Source of the DNA: Pseudonocardia sp. TRM90224
GTDB lineage: Bacteria; Actinomycetota; Actinomycetes; Mycobacteriales; Pseudonocardiaceae
DNA: 64,000 nucleotides
Reading direction: 5' to 3'
Assembly: GCF_021245725.1 (NCBI RefSeq)
Contig: NZ_JAJGSX010000003.1
Span: 186,001-250,000 of the forward strand
The notes under the pieces were generated by a model, which saw only the letters and a list, made by a program, of their open reading frames with translations, was not told the DNA's origin and did no database searches. Position 1 is the stretch's first letter. Each line of letters begins with the position of its first letter. Shown one piece after another: positions 33,738 to 44,093 of this stretch. The position numbers and the translations under genes are program-made.

Positions 33738-34595
33738 ATGCCTCGTGACGATCTCCCGGTCGAGGTCGGCCGGAGCGTGGAGCTGTTCCTGAAGGCCCTG
33801 GACGAGTTGGCGCCGGGCTTGGTGACCGGCTTCTACCTGGTTGGATCGGTCGCCTTGGGCGACTTCCATCCCCGCGGTGCCGGTCGCGGTCGGCTCAGCA
33901 CAGCCAGCGACATCGACTTCGTCGCGGTGACCGACCGCCGCCTGGAGCGTGAGTTATGGGAGATGACGGCGTTGGCCAACGCACACGCCCGCACCGCCGC
34001 TCGCTTCCCCCGACCGCACTTCGATGGTGCCGTCCTCACCTGGAACGACCTTGCCGCCGGTCCGGACGGCTGCCCCGATGTTCCCTGCGTCCAGGAGAGC
34101 CGGTTCGTACCGGCCGGACGGTCCGGTCTCAACCCGGTGATGTTCTGCGAGCTGGCCGGACACGGCATCACCGTGCGCGGGCCACGGCCCGTCGAGGTGG
34201 ATCTGTGGGCCGACCAGGATGCCTTGCGCACGTACACGATCAACAACCTCCGTGCCTACTGGCGGACGTGGGGGCAGCGGATGCAGCAGCGGAGCGCCCT
34301 GTCGCTCGCCATCGGGCTCAGCCGGTGGTTCCCGGTGTGGACGGTTCTCGGTGTGAGCAGGCTGCACCACCTGCTCGCCACCGGCACGATGACCTCCAAG
34401 TGCGGTGCTGGCCGGTACGCCCAGAACGAGTTCGACCCGCGCTGGCAGCGCATCATCGCCGAGAGCCTGAGCCTGCGCACCGAGGGCGCCGAAGGACACC
34501 GGAGTTACCGCAACCCGCTGGCCCGCCGCCGCGACACCCTCGCCTTCCTGGACTCCACCATCGACGCCGCGCTGGCACTGCCGGCCAAGTCCTGA
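33738..34595 (+). CDS. Nucleotidyltransferase-domain protein (aminoglycoside adenylyltransferase-like)
   Basis: A 285-residue protein with the polymerase-beta-type NTase motif [13 protein letters not shown] and the catalytic acidic pair SDIDFVAV about 25 residues later. The C-terminal part ([23 protein letters not shown]) is helical, as in DUF4111/AadA-like enzymes. These transfer AMP to aminoglycosides in some members. I place the start at ATG 33738. It fits the resistance-like cargo, but the substrate is not proven. Confidence 0.75.
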   Translation: MPRDDLPVEVGRSVELFLKALDELAPGLVTGFYLVGSVALGDFHPRGAGRGRLSTASDIDFVAVTDRRLERELWEMTALANAHARTAARFPRPHFDGAVLTWNDLAAGPDGCPDVPCVQESRFVPAGRSGLNPVMFCELAGHGITVRGPRPVEVDLWADQDALRTYTINNLRAYWRTWGQRMQQRSALSLAIGLSRWFPVWTVLGVSRLHHLLATGTMTSKCGAGRYAQNEFDPRWQRIIAESLSLRTEGAEGHRSYRNPLARRRDTLAFLDSTIDAALALPAKS

Positions 34596-34759
34596 CCGCA
34601 GCGCTCCTGTCAGCACTCGCTCATCCTGGGCCACCAGCACGTCCATCAGCCGTTCCAGTGCAGCGCGGTCGGCCGTGCAGGATCTGGGTGGTTGCGGCGT
34701 CGGGGTTCGTCGTTCAGGTCGCCCAGCATGACAACGGCCCGGTTCTGGCCGTTCCCGCC

Positions 34760-35365
34760 TTAGAGCCAGCCCATCTCGGTCGCGATTCGGATGCTGTCGA
34801 CGCGGTTGCGCGCGTCGAGCTTCGTCGTGGCGGAGGCAAGGTAGTTGCGCACCGTGCCGACGGTGAGGAACAGCTCGGCGGCGATCTCCCGGGGCGCGAC
34901 GCCGGCGGCGAACAGGCGCAGGACCTCGACCTCGCGGTCGGTGAGCGGGTTGGGGCGCGTCGTCAGGGTGGCCACGGCGAGTGCGGGGTCGACGACCCGG
35001 CAGCCTGCGGCGACCTTTCGGACTGCGTCGACGAGGGCACGGGCAGGCGCGTCCTTGGCGAGGAAGCCGCTCGCGTGGGCGGCGAGCGCGGTGCGCAGGT
35101 TCCCCGGCCGTGCCAGCGCGGTGAGGATCAGCACGCGGCACTCCGGCAGCTGCTCGTGCAGCCGGGCGGCGGCGGTGAGGCCGTCGACGCCAGGCAGGTC
35201 GATGTCGAGCACGGCGACGTCGGGCCGGTGGCGCAGGGCGGCCGGGACGATGGCGTCGCCGGTGCCGACGGCAGCGACCACCTCCAGGTCGGTCTCCAGG
35301 TCGAGCACGACCACCAGGCTGTCGCGCAGGATCGCGGTGTCCTCCGCGACCAGGATCCTGATCAC
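34760..35365 (-). CDS. NarL/LuxR-family response regulator
   Basis: A 201-residue response regulator. The receiver domain has AED (8-9), phospho-acceptor Asp54 in VAVLDIDLPGVDGL and Lys in FLAKDA. The C-terminal HTH is NPLTDREVEVLRLFAAGVAPREIAAELFLTVGTVRNYL. The GTG start overlaps the histidine kinase stop (GTGA), so the two form a coupled two-component system. Target genes are unknown. Confidence 0.93.
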   Translation of the reverse strand: MIRILVAEDTAILRDSLVVVLDLETDLEVVAAVGTGDAIVPAALRHRPDVAVLDIDLPGVDGLTAAARLHEQLPECRVLILTALARPGNLRTALAAHASGFLAKDAPARALVDAVRKVAAGCRVVDPALAVATLTTRPNPLTDREVEVLRLFAAGVAPREIAAELFLTVGTVRNYLASATTKLDARNRVDSIRIATEMGWL

Positions 35366-37284
35366 GAGAGGCTCCCGGCGGGGACGGGCAGCGGAACCGC
35401 GGCCTCCAGGACGAACAGCCCGTCACCGCGCCGCCACCGCAGGGTGCCGCCAAGGGCGACCAGCCGGTCGCGAAGGTTCGCCAGGCCCTGTCCATGGCCG
35501 TCGGACCGTGGGCAGGCCCCGTCATTGCCGACGGTGAGCCCCGCGCCATCACCGGCGACCATGACGTCCAGATCCACCCGCGTGGGTGTGCTGTGCCGCA
35601 ACACATTGGTCACCGCCTCACGCAGCACCGTAGCCAGCGCGGAGTCGACCTCAGGCGGCAGCGACGGCGGGTCGAGGCGACCACGCACCTCGATGCCCGC
35701 CGTGCGAAGGATCTCCCCCGCGGTCCGCAGCTCCGCAGCCAGCGTGTGCCGTTGCGACCGGGTCGGGATCGCACGGGCGTCGTCGCGGGTCGCGGCCGCG
35801 ATGGCCAGCAGCTCGCCGATCTCATGCCGCGCCCGCCCTGGGTTGCTGGCCAGCAGCGCGGCGGCGATGTCAGTCTTGAGCGCGATCGCCGAGAGGCCGA
35901 GCCCGAGCAGGTCGTGGGTGTCGCGGGTGATCCGCAACTGCTCGCGCACCGTGGTCAACTCGGCGAGCTCCGCGCGCGCCTCGACCAGCTCGGCGACGAC
36001 ACCGGTCAGCCTCGACAGCCCGTACACCACCAGCCCCCAGGCCGCGGTGACGCCGCCCACGTACCCGGACCACACGACCAACGTGACCAACGGAACCGGG
36101 CCGAACTGAGCTACCCCCACGAGCACGGGCAGGCTGAGCACGACCGCCGCGAACCCGATCCACCGCAGTCGGGGCGCGAGCAGCAGCAGAGCGCTCCCGG
36201 CGAGGAACGCCACCAGTGTCATGCCGCCCGCGCCGACGACGGGATAGAAGGCGTAGGTCAGAACGGCCTGGAGCGCAAGCGTCCACGGCCAGCCCCTTGG
36301 TCGCGCCATGGCGGTCGAGTGGCGCCACTGCAACAGGACGACCGCCGCAGACACCACAACCGTCCCGAGGACCACCGGAGGTGGGGGGACCGGCACGTCC
36401 AGGTCCGGGTACGCCACGTTCAGCACGTTGAGCACGCCGAACATCACGAGCGTGGACAGCAGGACGAGCCGGGCGAGCCGGGGCGCCAGCACCGCGGTGC
36501 GCTGCGCGACCGGATCACCGGACGGATCGGGCGGGCCCGGTGGCAGGGTGCGGCGGATCTCGGCGGCCGCGTCGCGAACGATCCGCCCCGCCCGCTCCAG
36601 GTGCCGGCGAACTCCGGCGGGCTCGGTGACGACGCCGCCGAGCGCCCTGGCCGCGTGCCGGACAACCTCGTCGAGGCGGTCGACCACGGCGGCGCGCAAC
36701 CGCTGGGCTCCGGCGAGGCGCTGGTGAGCGACGGCGGCGTCGACCAGGTCGGAACGCGTCGCGTGCAGTGCGGCGGCCATCTCGCCGAGGCGGACCAGGC
36801 CGTAGAGGGCGATCCCGGCATCGGCATAGGCGATGATGACCCAGATGGGGCCGATACCCGGGTTCACTCGAGGCAGCCCGACTGCGAGCCGCACGACCAG
36901 GTCTGCCGCTCCGGCGGCGACGAAAAGCACCCAGTTCAGCGGCGCCCGCACCGTGAGCAGCAGCAGCCCACCCAGCGGGCCCGTCACCCCGCCCGGCCAA
37001 TCGGCTCCGAACAGGGCGAACGGCGCGAACGTCAGCACGACCTGGATCACGAGCAGCGGGGCGTACCAATGTGCCCACACCGCTCGCCCGATGCCTGAGA
37101 CGTACCAGAAGGGCAGTACGAATGCGGCCATGACGAACGGGGCGTGCGAGATGTCCGGGTGGGAGTTCGCGTCGCTGATCCTCGCCAGCAATACGACAGC
37201 GAGGAAGACCGGTGCCGGCAGGCCAAGCCGCCCGGGCGCCGGGTCGGCCGCCTCGCTCGATGCCGACCACCGCCGTGCCTTCAC
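35362..37284 (-). CDS. Two-component sensor histidine kinase (HisKA_3 type), duplicated membrane domain
   Basis: A 640-residue kinase. Two blocks of membrane helices lie at about 20-150 and 270-410. The phospho-acceptor motif ITRDTHDLLGLGLSAI is typical of the NarX/DesK group, and an HATPase domain ends with NDGACPRSDGHGQGLANLRDRL. The region between the two membrane blocks (AQRLRAAVVDRLDEVVRHAARALGG) looks like a second degenerate dimerisation helix, so the protein may have arisen by fusion or duplication. I place the start at GTG 37284; the open frame extends much further upstream but lies opposite a real gene. Confidence 0.88.
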   Translation of the reverse strand: MKARRWSASSEAADPAPGRLGLPAPVFLAVVLLARISDANSHPDISHAPFVMAAFVLPFWYVSGIGRAVWAHWYAPLLVIQVVLTFAPFALFGADWPGGVTGPLGGLLLLTVRAPLNWVLFVAAGAADLVVRLAVGLPRVNPGIGPIWVIIAYADAGIALYGLVRLGEMAAALHATRSDLVDAAVAHQRLAGAQRLRAAVVDRLDEVVRHAARALGGVVTEPAGVRRHLERAGRIVRDAAAEIRRTLPPGPPDPSGDPVAQRTAVLAPRLARLVLLSTLVMFGVLNVLNVAYPDLDVPVPPPPVVLGTVVVSAAVVLLQWRHSTAMARPRGWPWTLALQAVLTYAFYPVVGAGGMTLVAFLAGSALLLLAPRLRWIGFAAVVLSLPVLVGVAQFGPVPLVTLVVWSGYVGGVTAAWGLVVYGLSRLTGVVAELVEARAELAELTTVREQLRITRDTHDLLGLGLSAIALKTDIAAALLASNPGRARHEIGELLAIAAATRDDARAIPTRSQRHTLAAELRTAGEILRTAGIEVRGRLDPPSLPPEVDSALATVLREAVTNVLRHSTPTRVDLDVMVAGDGAGLTVGNDGACPRSDGHGQGLANLRDRLVALGGTLRWRRGDGLFVLEAAVPLPVPAGSLS

Positions 37285-37488
37285 CGCGCGACGGTATGCG
37301 GTTACCGCCCGTCCCGGCAACGCACCCGCGCCCGGTGGGCTGACCTGCGCGATGTGCGGAACGCATATGCGTAGCGGGGCGCATCCCAGGGGTGGTCGGT
37401 GCGCCGGGCACTGGGGCTGCCGCGGTGGCCGCCCAAGACTGGTTGCGGCGCCGGGACCGTCCTGGTGCCATACAGCCGAGGAGCTGCC

Positions 37489-38088
37489 ATGCCACTGGTG
37501 ACCGCCGATCTCGCCGTATCGATGGACGGCATCGCCGCGGGCCGCGACCAGTCCGCCGAGCACCCCATGGGCGCCGAGGTCGGGTTCCGCCTGCACAACT
37601 GGCTGATCGAGCACGCCGAGGACCACGCCGACGAGTTGGCGGCGATGCACGACGCCGGGGCGTTCGTGATGGGGCGCCACATGTTCGGCCCCGACCGCGG
37701 CGAGTGGGATCTCGACTGGACCGGCTGGTGGGGCGAGGAACCGTCCTACCACGCACCGGTGTTCGTGCTCGGGCACCGGCCGCGCCGCCCGGTCGAGATG
37801 GAGGGCGGCACCAGCTTCACCTTCGTCACCGACGGCATCGAGGCCGCGCTCAAGCTCGCGCGCGACGCCGCGGGCGACCGGAACGTCGCGATCGCGGGCG
37901 GCCCCACCACGCTGAACGCCTACCTGCGCGCCGGCCTCGTCGACGAGCTGCGGCTGCACGTGGCGCCGCTCGTCGTCGGCACCGGTATCCGCGTGTTCGA
38001 GGGCGTGACCGGGCAGGCCTACGTCCCGGTCACGAGCCGCACCACACCCCACGTCACGCACCTGAGCTGGCGGCGCGCCCGCCCGTGA
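37489..38088 (+). CDS. Dihydrofolate reductase-like (RibD C-terminal) protein
   Basis: A 199-residue protein. TADLAVSMDGIAAGRDQ, GAFVMGRHMFGP and VAIAGGPTTLNAYLRAGLVDELRLH are the landmarks of the RibD-C/dihydrofolate-reductase-like family, NADPH-dependent reductases of mostly unknown substrate. I place the start at ATG 37489 with CGAGGAG upstream. It lies 28 bp ahead of the DHA2 pump gene, probably in the same operon. Confidence 0.88.
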   Translation: MPLVTADLAVSMDGIAAGRDQSAEHPMGAEVGFRLHNWLIEHAEDHADELAAMHDAGAFVMGRHMFGPDRGEWDLDWTGWWGEEPSYHAPVFVLGHRPRRPVEMEGGTSFTFVTDGIEAALKLARDAAGDRNVAIAGGPTTLNAYLRAGLVDELRLHVAPLVVGTGIRVFEGVTGQAYVPVTSRTTPHVTHLSWRRARP

Positions 38089-38116
38089 TCCCCGCATCGA
38101 CGAGAGAAGGACGACC

Positions 38117-39601
38117 ATGTCCCTGACCGCCTCACCGGCACCGCCGACCCGGGCGAGACCGCCGCTGCTGGGCCTGGTTGCGCTCGCGTTCCCGACCCTG
38201 CTGATCGCGATCGACATCTCGGTGATGAACGTCGCGCTGCCCTCGATCGGGCGCGACCTGCAGCCGAGCGCCGCGGAGCTGTTGTGGATCAGCGACAGCT
38301 ACAACTACCTGGTCGCCGGTTCGATGCTCACCATGGGCGCGCTCGGCGACCGGGTCGGCCGCCGACGCATGATCATCATCTGCGCTGCGGTGTTCGCGCT
38401 CGCGTCGGCCGCCGGGGCGTTCGCCACGAGCGCCGCGATGCTCATCCTGGCCCGCGCCGTGATGGGCATCGCCGGGTCGGCGATCATGCCGGCGTCGATG
38501 TCGCTGATCGGCGTGCTCTTCGGCGAACAGAAGGCCCGCATCCAGGCGATGGGCGCCTACATGACCGTGTTCCTCCTGGGCATGGCGGTGGCGCCATTCG
38601 TCGGTGGGATCCTGCTCGCGCACTTCTCGTGGGGGTCGGTGTTCCTGGTCGGCGTACCGGTCATGGTCGTGACGATGATCACCGTCCCGCTGCTGCTGCC
38701 GGAGACCCGCGCCGAGGCCGCGCCCCCGATCGACCTGCTCAGCACCGCGCAGAGCATCGGCGCCGTGCTCGGCCTGGTTTACGCGCTGAAGACGTGGGTG
38801 AACGACGGCGCGGGGCTCGGGGTGTGGCTCGCGCTAGCCAGCGGCACGCTGCTGGCGGTGCTGTTCGTCCGGCGGCAGCGGCGGCTCGAGCACCCGCTGC
38901 TCGACCTCGCCCTGCTGACCGGCGGTGCGGTGCGGCGGGCGCTGGCGGCACTGTTCCTCACCTCGCTGATCATGGGTGGCGTCTCGCTGTTCTTCAGCCT
39001 GTACCTGCAGGAGGTGCAGGGCCTGACGCCGCTGGAGGCGGCCTGGTGGACCTTGCCGCAGATCGTGGCCATGATCCTCGCGGCCAACGGCGGACCGCTG
39101 CTGCGCCGCAGGCTGGAGCACCACACGGTGGTGCTCACCTGCGTGGCGATCATGGCGGTCGGGTTCGCGTTGTCCGCGCTGATCCCGGTGAGCTGGGCAG
39201 GGCGCCCACTGGCCGCCGGCGGGTTCGCGCTGGCCACTTTAGGAATCGGCGCGGCGTACCCGCTGCTGATGGACCTGGTGATCAGCGCGTCGCCACCCGA
39301 GCGGGCCGGAGCGGGAGCCGCGCTGGCCCAGCTCAGCAACGAGATGGGGATCGCGCTCGGCCTGACCGTCCTCGGAACTCTGGGCACCATCGTCTACCGG
39401 GGCGTGCTCGACCTGCCGGGCAAGGCGTCGACGAGCGTGGTCGCCGGAGTTTCGGAGGCGACGGCGCACTCCGATTCAGCGCTGCTGGACGCGGTCCGCG
39501 GTGCGTTCACCACCTCCTACAACGTGGTCGGCCTCGTGGGAGTCGGCGTGCTGGCGTTGGTGGCGGGCCTGGTCTTCCACCGCCGGCGCCCGAGCACATG
39601 A
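38117..39601 (+). CDS. DHA2-family drug:proton antiporter (14 TM)
   Basis: A 494-residue MFS pump of the EmrB/QacA group. LIAIDISVMNVALPSIGRDL in TM1, the motif A loop ALGDRVGRRRMIII and motif C in GIAGSAIMPASMSLIG, with 14 predicted helices. It exports drugs or toxic metabolites using the proton gradient. ATG 38117 with GAGAAGG upstream. Confidence 0.93.
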   Translation: MSLTASPAPPTRARPPLLGLVALAFPTLLIAIDISVMNVALPSIGRDLQPSAAELLWISDSYNYLVAGSMLTMGALGDRVGRRRMIIICAAVFALASAAGAFATSAAMLILARAVMGIAGSAIMPASMSLIGVLFGEQKARIQAMGAYMTVFLLGMAVAPFVGGILLAHFSWGSVFLVGVPVMVVTMITVPLLLPETRAEAAPPIDLLSTAQSIGAVLGLVYALKTWVNDGAGLGVWLALASGTLLAVLFVRRQRRLEHPLLDLALLTGGAVRRALAALFLTSLIMGGVSLFFSLYLQEVQGLTPLEAAWWTLPQIVAMILAANGGPLLRRRLEHHTVVLTCVAIMAVGFALSALIPVSWAGRPLAAGGFALATLGIGAAYPLLMDLVISASPPERAGAGAALAQLSNEMGIALGLTVLGTLGTIVYRGVLDLPGKASTSVVAGVSEATAHSDSALLDAVRGAFTTSYNVVGLVGVGVLALVAGLVFHRRRPST

Positions 39602-41197
39602 CGAGCGCCGCGAGAGTGCTGCTGACGTAGCCGCGATGCGCCTCGAGGTGGCTGTCGTGCGTGGCGACCTGCCGGAGAATGTCGCGGGTCTGGGCGATCA
39701 CCTGCATGTCCCGGAGCGAGTTAGCTGCGCGGTGCTCGACTCGGGTGTACGGCGTGGACATGGCAAGCCCTTCTGCACGTGACGAGTGCGGCGGCCGCCG
39801 AGTGCTTCCCCACTCGTCGGCCGCGTCGGGAGGCTACCGCTCGTCGAACATCGGTTCGAGTTGGCGGTGGTCTCTGTCGCGCGACTTGACCATGCCCGCC
39901 CACGCCAGTGCCGTTCGTGCGTCGGCTGTCGCTCGCCCCCGTGCCTGGCTCGGCCAACCCGGGACGTTCGGTCACGGCGAGGCTCGACGCCTCCGCCGAG
40001 GGTTCGGCCCTGCCCGACGGGACCAAGGTAGTCGTCGATTCCGTAGACGGTGGCTGGTTACTGGGACTCGGGCCGGGCCTCGACATCGAGGCCAGCCATG
40101 GCGGGTGGCGGGAGAGCTCGCCGCTCGGCCGCCCCGTCGTCACGGCCGGCGCCTGGCAGGGCAGCACATTCGCCGCCGAGCTCCATGTCATCACCACCCC
40201 ACACCGGGTCCGGCTGGTGGTGGACGCCGACGCCGGAACGGCGGTGGCGACGTGGAGCACCGTGCCCCCGAGCAGCCCCAACCTGGAACTGCACCTGACG
40301 TCGCCGCTGATGACACAGCCCGACCTCGCGTAGCTGACAAGAACACGCTCTGGGCGGCTCAAGACCTTCTTGATCCTGCGCCGAGCTCGGGCTTGAGGGG
40401 GTGGGGCTCGTCAATGAGCGCTCTCGCCGCGTTCAGCCCACGTGCGGGCCTTCTCGACGAGTCGGTGTGCGGCCACGCCGGTCCGAAGGGGTTCGATCGG
40501 CAGCGGTGGGTGCCCGACGCGGGCCCACGTCCAGCTATGGCGGCGGCGTTCGAGTTCTGCGCGGTCGCGGTCGAGCATCCGGCGCGCTGCGATCAGCCGC
40601 GACTTGTGCTCGATGCGCAGCTGCTCCGCCGCGGGTGGGTCGAGCTCGGTCAGGAGCGCGCGGGCGTGGCGGGGCAGCTGCGCCGCCCGGTCGGCTACCC
40701 TGGCGCGGTCGTGGCGCTCGGCGACGCAGACGACCGTGCTGGCTTCCCCGAAGCGGTCACCGATCTCGCTCACCCCCAGTGGCCGACCCCACGTGAAAGC
40801 CCCCGGGCTATAGGCACGAGGCCGCTGCACTTCGGCGGCGCAAAACCGAGCAACTCGCCGGACGCCTCACGCCGGCGGTCACCGATCAGGTCCGCCCATG
40901 CCGCCCGATCCAGCGGCCGAGGTGGAACCTGCGTCGTGGGGCTCCCCGGTTTGTACAACGCCTCCGCGGCGCGGCTGCTCCGGGCCCTCTTGGCCGATGG
41001 AGCAGGAGGACGCGGCGGACCGCCTCGACGAGAGTGCGCCCGTGCCAGGCCGTGGAGCCTGAGCCCACGAACAACGAAAAGAAAAGAGATCTACTCTTCC
41101 CACTTCAACGTATAACACGCCCCCGGCCTTGCGGCAAGGCCCCATTCATGCTGCACAATTCGCGGCCGAACGCCGCAACCTAGGAAACGGAAGTGCA
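39602..41197. other. Fragment-rich stretch without an intact recognised gene
   Basis: 39908-40333 (+) encodes about 140 residues ending SPLMTQPDLA with DGGWLLGLGPGLDIEASHGG and ELHVITTPHRVRLVVDA, which looks like the C-terminal beta domain of a serine hydrolase that has lost its catalytic part. 40411-40830 (-) encodes a basic helical frame (LRIEHKSRLIAARRMLDRDRAELERRR) of unknown family, possibly a relaxase or conjugation gene fragment. A short minus frame at 39600-39761 (MSTPYTRVEHRAANSLRDMQ) is also open. None has both a good start and a complete domain. Confidence 0.4.
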
Positions 41198-42403
41198 GTG
41201 GTGCGAGTTCTGTTGTCGACATGGGGGTCCCGCGGAGATGTCGAGCCGTTGCTGGGGCTGGCGCTCGAGCTGCGCACACAGGGCGTCGACGTGCGGATGT
41301 GCGCGCCGCCGGACTTCGCGGACCGGCTGGCCGAGGTCGGCGTGCCCCTGGTGCCGATGGGCTTCGCGGTGCGTGAGCTCGTGGCCTCCAAGCCGTCACC
41401 CGCGGAGGTGGCCGCCGCGCTGGTCGCCCAGCACTTCGACGTGGTTGGCAAGGCGGCCGAGGACTGCGACGCGGTGGTGGCGACCGGCCTGATGCCCGCA
41501 GGCGTGCGGTCCGTGGCCGAGCACCTCGGCATCCACTACGTGCTCGCCGCCTTGCACTCGGTCGGGCTGCCGTCGCTGCAGTGCCCGCCGGGGCCACGGC
41601 CGGGGAAGCCGTTCCCGCCGGGGGAGACCGACCTCCGGGTGCTGTGGAAGATCGATGTCGAGCGGGTCGACGCGATGTACCGCGAGCCGCTCAACGCCCG
41701 CCGGGCCGCGCTCGGTCTGCCGCCGGTGGACAACGTCCGCGACCACGTCTTCACCCCGCGGCCGTGGCTCGCGGCGGACCCGGTGCTCTGGCCGTTCCAG
41801 GACGCGCTGGGGTTCGACGTCGTGCAGACCGGCGCGTGGATCATGCCGGACGATCGCCCGCTGCCCGCGGACCTCGTGGAGTTCCTGGACGCGGGTGGAC
41901 CCCCGGTGTACGTGGGCTTCGGCAGCACGCAGATGGTCGTCGCACCCGACGCCGGGGCGGTGGCTGTCGAGGCGATCCGCGCGCAGGGCCGCCGAGTGCT
42001 GGTCAGCCGAGGCTGGGCGGACCTCGCATTGATCGACGAGGGGGACGACTGCTTCGCCATCGGCGAGGCGAACCACCGCGAGCTGTTCCGGCGCGTGGCA
42101 GCGGTCGTGCACCACGGCGGGGCCGGCACGACGACCACGGCCGCGATGGCGGGTGCGCCGCAGGTGATCGTGCCGCAGATCGTGGATCAGCCGTACTGGG
42201 CGCAGCGAGTGGCCGATCTGGGCATCGGCGCGCGCCACGAGGGTCCGACGCCGACCGTCGAGTCCCTGTCCGCCGCGCTCGAGCTCGCGCTTCGCGATGA
42301 CACCGCGGCGCGGGCCGAACAGGTGAGCACCACAATCCGCACAGACGGTGCGGCTGTGGCGGCGAGGAAGCTCATCAACCTGATCGGCCAGGTGCCGGAA
42401 TGA
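41198..42403 (+). CDS. GT1/GT28-type glycosyltransferase (macrolide/glycopeptide type)
   Basis: A protein of about 401 residues with two Rossmann domains. The start is VRVLLSTWGSRGDVEPLLGLA. The nucleotide-sugar motif is VVHHGGAGTTTTAAMAGAPQ, followed by DQPYWAQRVADLGIG. This is the GtfE/vancosaminyltransferase-like shape, shared with enzymes that glycosylate antibiotics for biosynthesis or inactivation. GTG 41198 or 41201 with AGGAAAC upstream. No biosynthetic cluster surrounds it, so inactivation or lipid modification is as likely as biosynthesis. Confidence 0.85.
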   Translation: MVRVLLSTWGSRGDVEPLLGLALELRTQGVDVRMCAPPDFADRLAEVGVPLVPMGFAVRELVASKPSPAEVAAALVAQHFDVVGKAAEDCDAVVATGLMPAGVRSVAEHLGIHYVLAALHSVGLPSLQCPPGPRPGKPFPPGETDLRVLWKIDVERVDAMYREPLNARRAALGLPPVDNVRDHVFTPRPWLAADPVLWPFQDALGFDVVQTGAWIMPDDRPLPADLVEFLDAGGPPVYVGFGSTQMVVAPDAGAVAVEAIRAQGRRVLVSRGWADLALIDEGDDCFAIGEANHRELFRRVAAVVHHGGAGTTTTAAMAGAPQVIVPQIVDQPYWAQRVADLGIGARHEGPTPTVESLSAALELALRDDTAARAEQVSTTIRTDGAAVAARKLINLIGQVPE

Positions 42404-42609
42404 CCTCGTAGCGCGGCCAGCCACGCCCTGGCCGCGGTCGGGAACCGGGCGCCGGCGGGTAGTTGCGTGCTGCGGTTGGCTCTGCTGTCTCGGGCGATTG
42501 TGCGGGCAGCGGGGGATTCGCGATCGCGTCGATGAGGTGGTGCTGTACGGCCGGGTCGATTGCGGCCTGGTTGTCGAGGACGTGCAACAGTGCATCACGG
42601 ATCGTCGCG

Positions 42610-43135
42610 CCGTCGGCGTCCTTGGTGAGGTAGCCACGGGCGCCGGCGCGCAGCGCAGTGCAGGACGCGGGTCAGGGACTGGATCGGTTCGACGATCAGC
42701 CGGTTGATCAGCCGGGCGATCTCGTTGCAGGTCAACGGGATCAGCCCGTCCGGTTGATGGGACCTGGCAGTGGCGGCGACACCGCGAGCAGGGCGTGGGC
42801 GAGCATGGCGATCAAGGTTCAGCGCCGCCAGGAGGTCCACCGGCAAACTTGGTGTTTGTCCAGCCCGGTGAGGGTTTGGTGGCCTGGAAGGATTCCTGAT
42901 GCGCCAGCGGGTGCCGGCGCCGCGGACCAGTTCGGTCAGCGGCGACCGGGCGGGGCGCGTAGCAGCGGTAGTAGGCCAGCATCCCGCGCACGAACCCGGC
43001 GAAGTGCCGATGGGTCTCGACCCGCGGGAACCGGCCGGCGACCCGATCGAGAAGTTGACCTTCCAACACCGGCCACAAGCCGGCCTTTGCGCTGTGGCCC
43101 GCGGCCACCGCGTGATCGTCTGATGTCCACATAAC
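42610..43135 (-). pseudogene. Remnant of an IS701/IS4-type transposase
   Basis: The N-terminal part WPVLEGQLLDRVAGRFPRVE lies at about 43070-42990, and a C-terminal part LIPLTCNEIARLINRLIVEP at about 42760-42690 in another frame. The catalytic centre between them is missing or scrambled. Same family as the fragment at 26604-26783. Confidence 0.65.
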
Positions 43136-43241
43136 TGATGATCATCATGCGGTGGTCGTCTGCGTTCCCACCCAACTCGACCAGCAAGATCACGTAGTCG
43201 AGCGAGTACTAGGGTTCGGCATCGAAGATGCGGAGGTTCAT

Positions 43242-44093
43242 ATGGTGTCGAGTGGCCTCGACTTCGCCCTGTACGGCCTGCACCGGGGCAGTAGTGCGGA
43301 CCCGACCACGATGGTGAGGCGCGCGCGTCTGGCCGAGGAGGCCGGCTTCGAGTCGCTGTGGGTCGGCGACCACATCGCGCTGCCGGTGGATGCGTCCGAT
43401 CCCGCTGACCAGCCGCGCATCGAAGCGGTCGTGGCACTCTCGTTCCTCGCCGCGGCCACCAGCCGGGTGCGCCTCGGTTTCGGGGTCATCGTGCTGCCGC
43501 AGCGGCAGCCCGTGCTGCTGGCCAAGCAGGTCTCGTCGATCGACGCGTTGTCGTTGGGGCGGGTGATCGTCGGGGTCGGCGCCGGTTATCTGGAGCCGGA
43601 GCTGCGCGCGCTCGGCGTGCCGCTCGCGGAGCGAGGTGCACGCACCGACGAGTACCTCTCCGCGATGCGCTCCCTGTGGAGCGTCGAGACGCCGTGCTTC
43701 GAGGGGCGGTTCGTTTCCTTCTCCGGTGTGCTGGAGCGCCCGCTGCCGGCGCAGCGACCCCATCCGCCGATCGTGATCGCCGGTCACTCGGCGGCCGCGT
43801 TCCGTCGCGCCGTCGAGCAGGGCAACGGTTGGTACGGCTGGGAGTTGAGCGTCGATGAGACGGCGAGCGCGCTCGCCGCGCTCGGGCGGGCAGCGCAGCG
43901 GCACGAGCGCCCGGCGGCACTCGGCGACCTCGAGGTCACGATCACCCCACCGGGCCCGATCACCGTGGAGATCGCTCGACGGTATGCCGAGATCGGTGTC
44001 CGCCGCCTGCTCCTCCAGCCGGACACGATGGACGGCACGGCGATGGATGAGTTGATCACGACGACGGGAGACACGCTCATCGGCGCTGTGTGA
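43242..44093 (+). CDS. LLM-class (F420-dependent) oxidoreductase
   Basis: A 283-residue TIM-barrel flavin/F420 enzyme: RARLAEEAGFESLWVGDHIALP, RVRLGFGVIVLPQRQPVLLAKQVSSIDALS and GRVIVGVGAGYLEPEL are family hallmarks. ATG 43242 with GGAGG at 43231-43235. The start of the longer open frame lies in IS debris. It probably uses reduced F420; the substrate is unknown. Confidence 0.9.
   Translation: MVSSGLDFALYGLHRGSSADPTTMVRRARLAEEAGFESLWVGDHIALPVDASDPADQPRIEAVVALSFLAAATSRVRLGFGVIVLPQRQPVLLAKQVSSIDALSLGRVIVGVGAGYLEPELRALGVPLAERGARTDEYLSAMRSLWSVETPCFEGRFVSFSGVLERPLPAQRPHPPIVIAGHSAAAFRRAVEQGNGWYGWELSVDETASALAALGRAAQRHERPAALGDLEVTITPPGPITVEIARRYAEIGVRRLLLQPDTMDGTAMDELITTTGDTLIGAV

Noticed and set aside
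35362-38217. Upstream extension of the histidine kinase to 951 residues
   Set aside because: The extra part lies opposite the dihydrofolate-reductase-like gene and has no domain; the real start is near 37284.
38284-39630. 448-residue plus frame over the DHA2 pump
   Set aside because: Arg/Gly/Ala-rich shadow in another phase; the pump frame has all MFS motifs.
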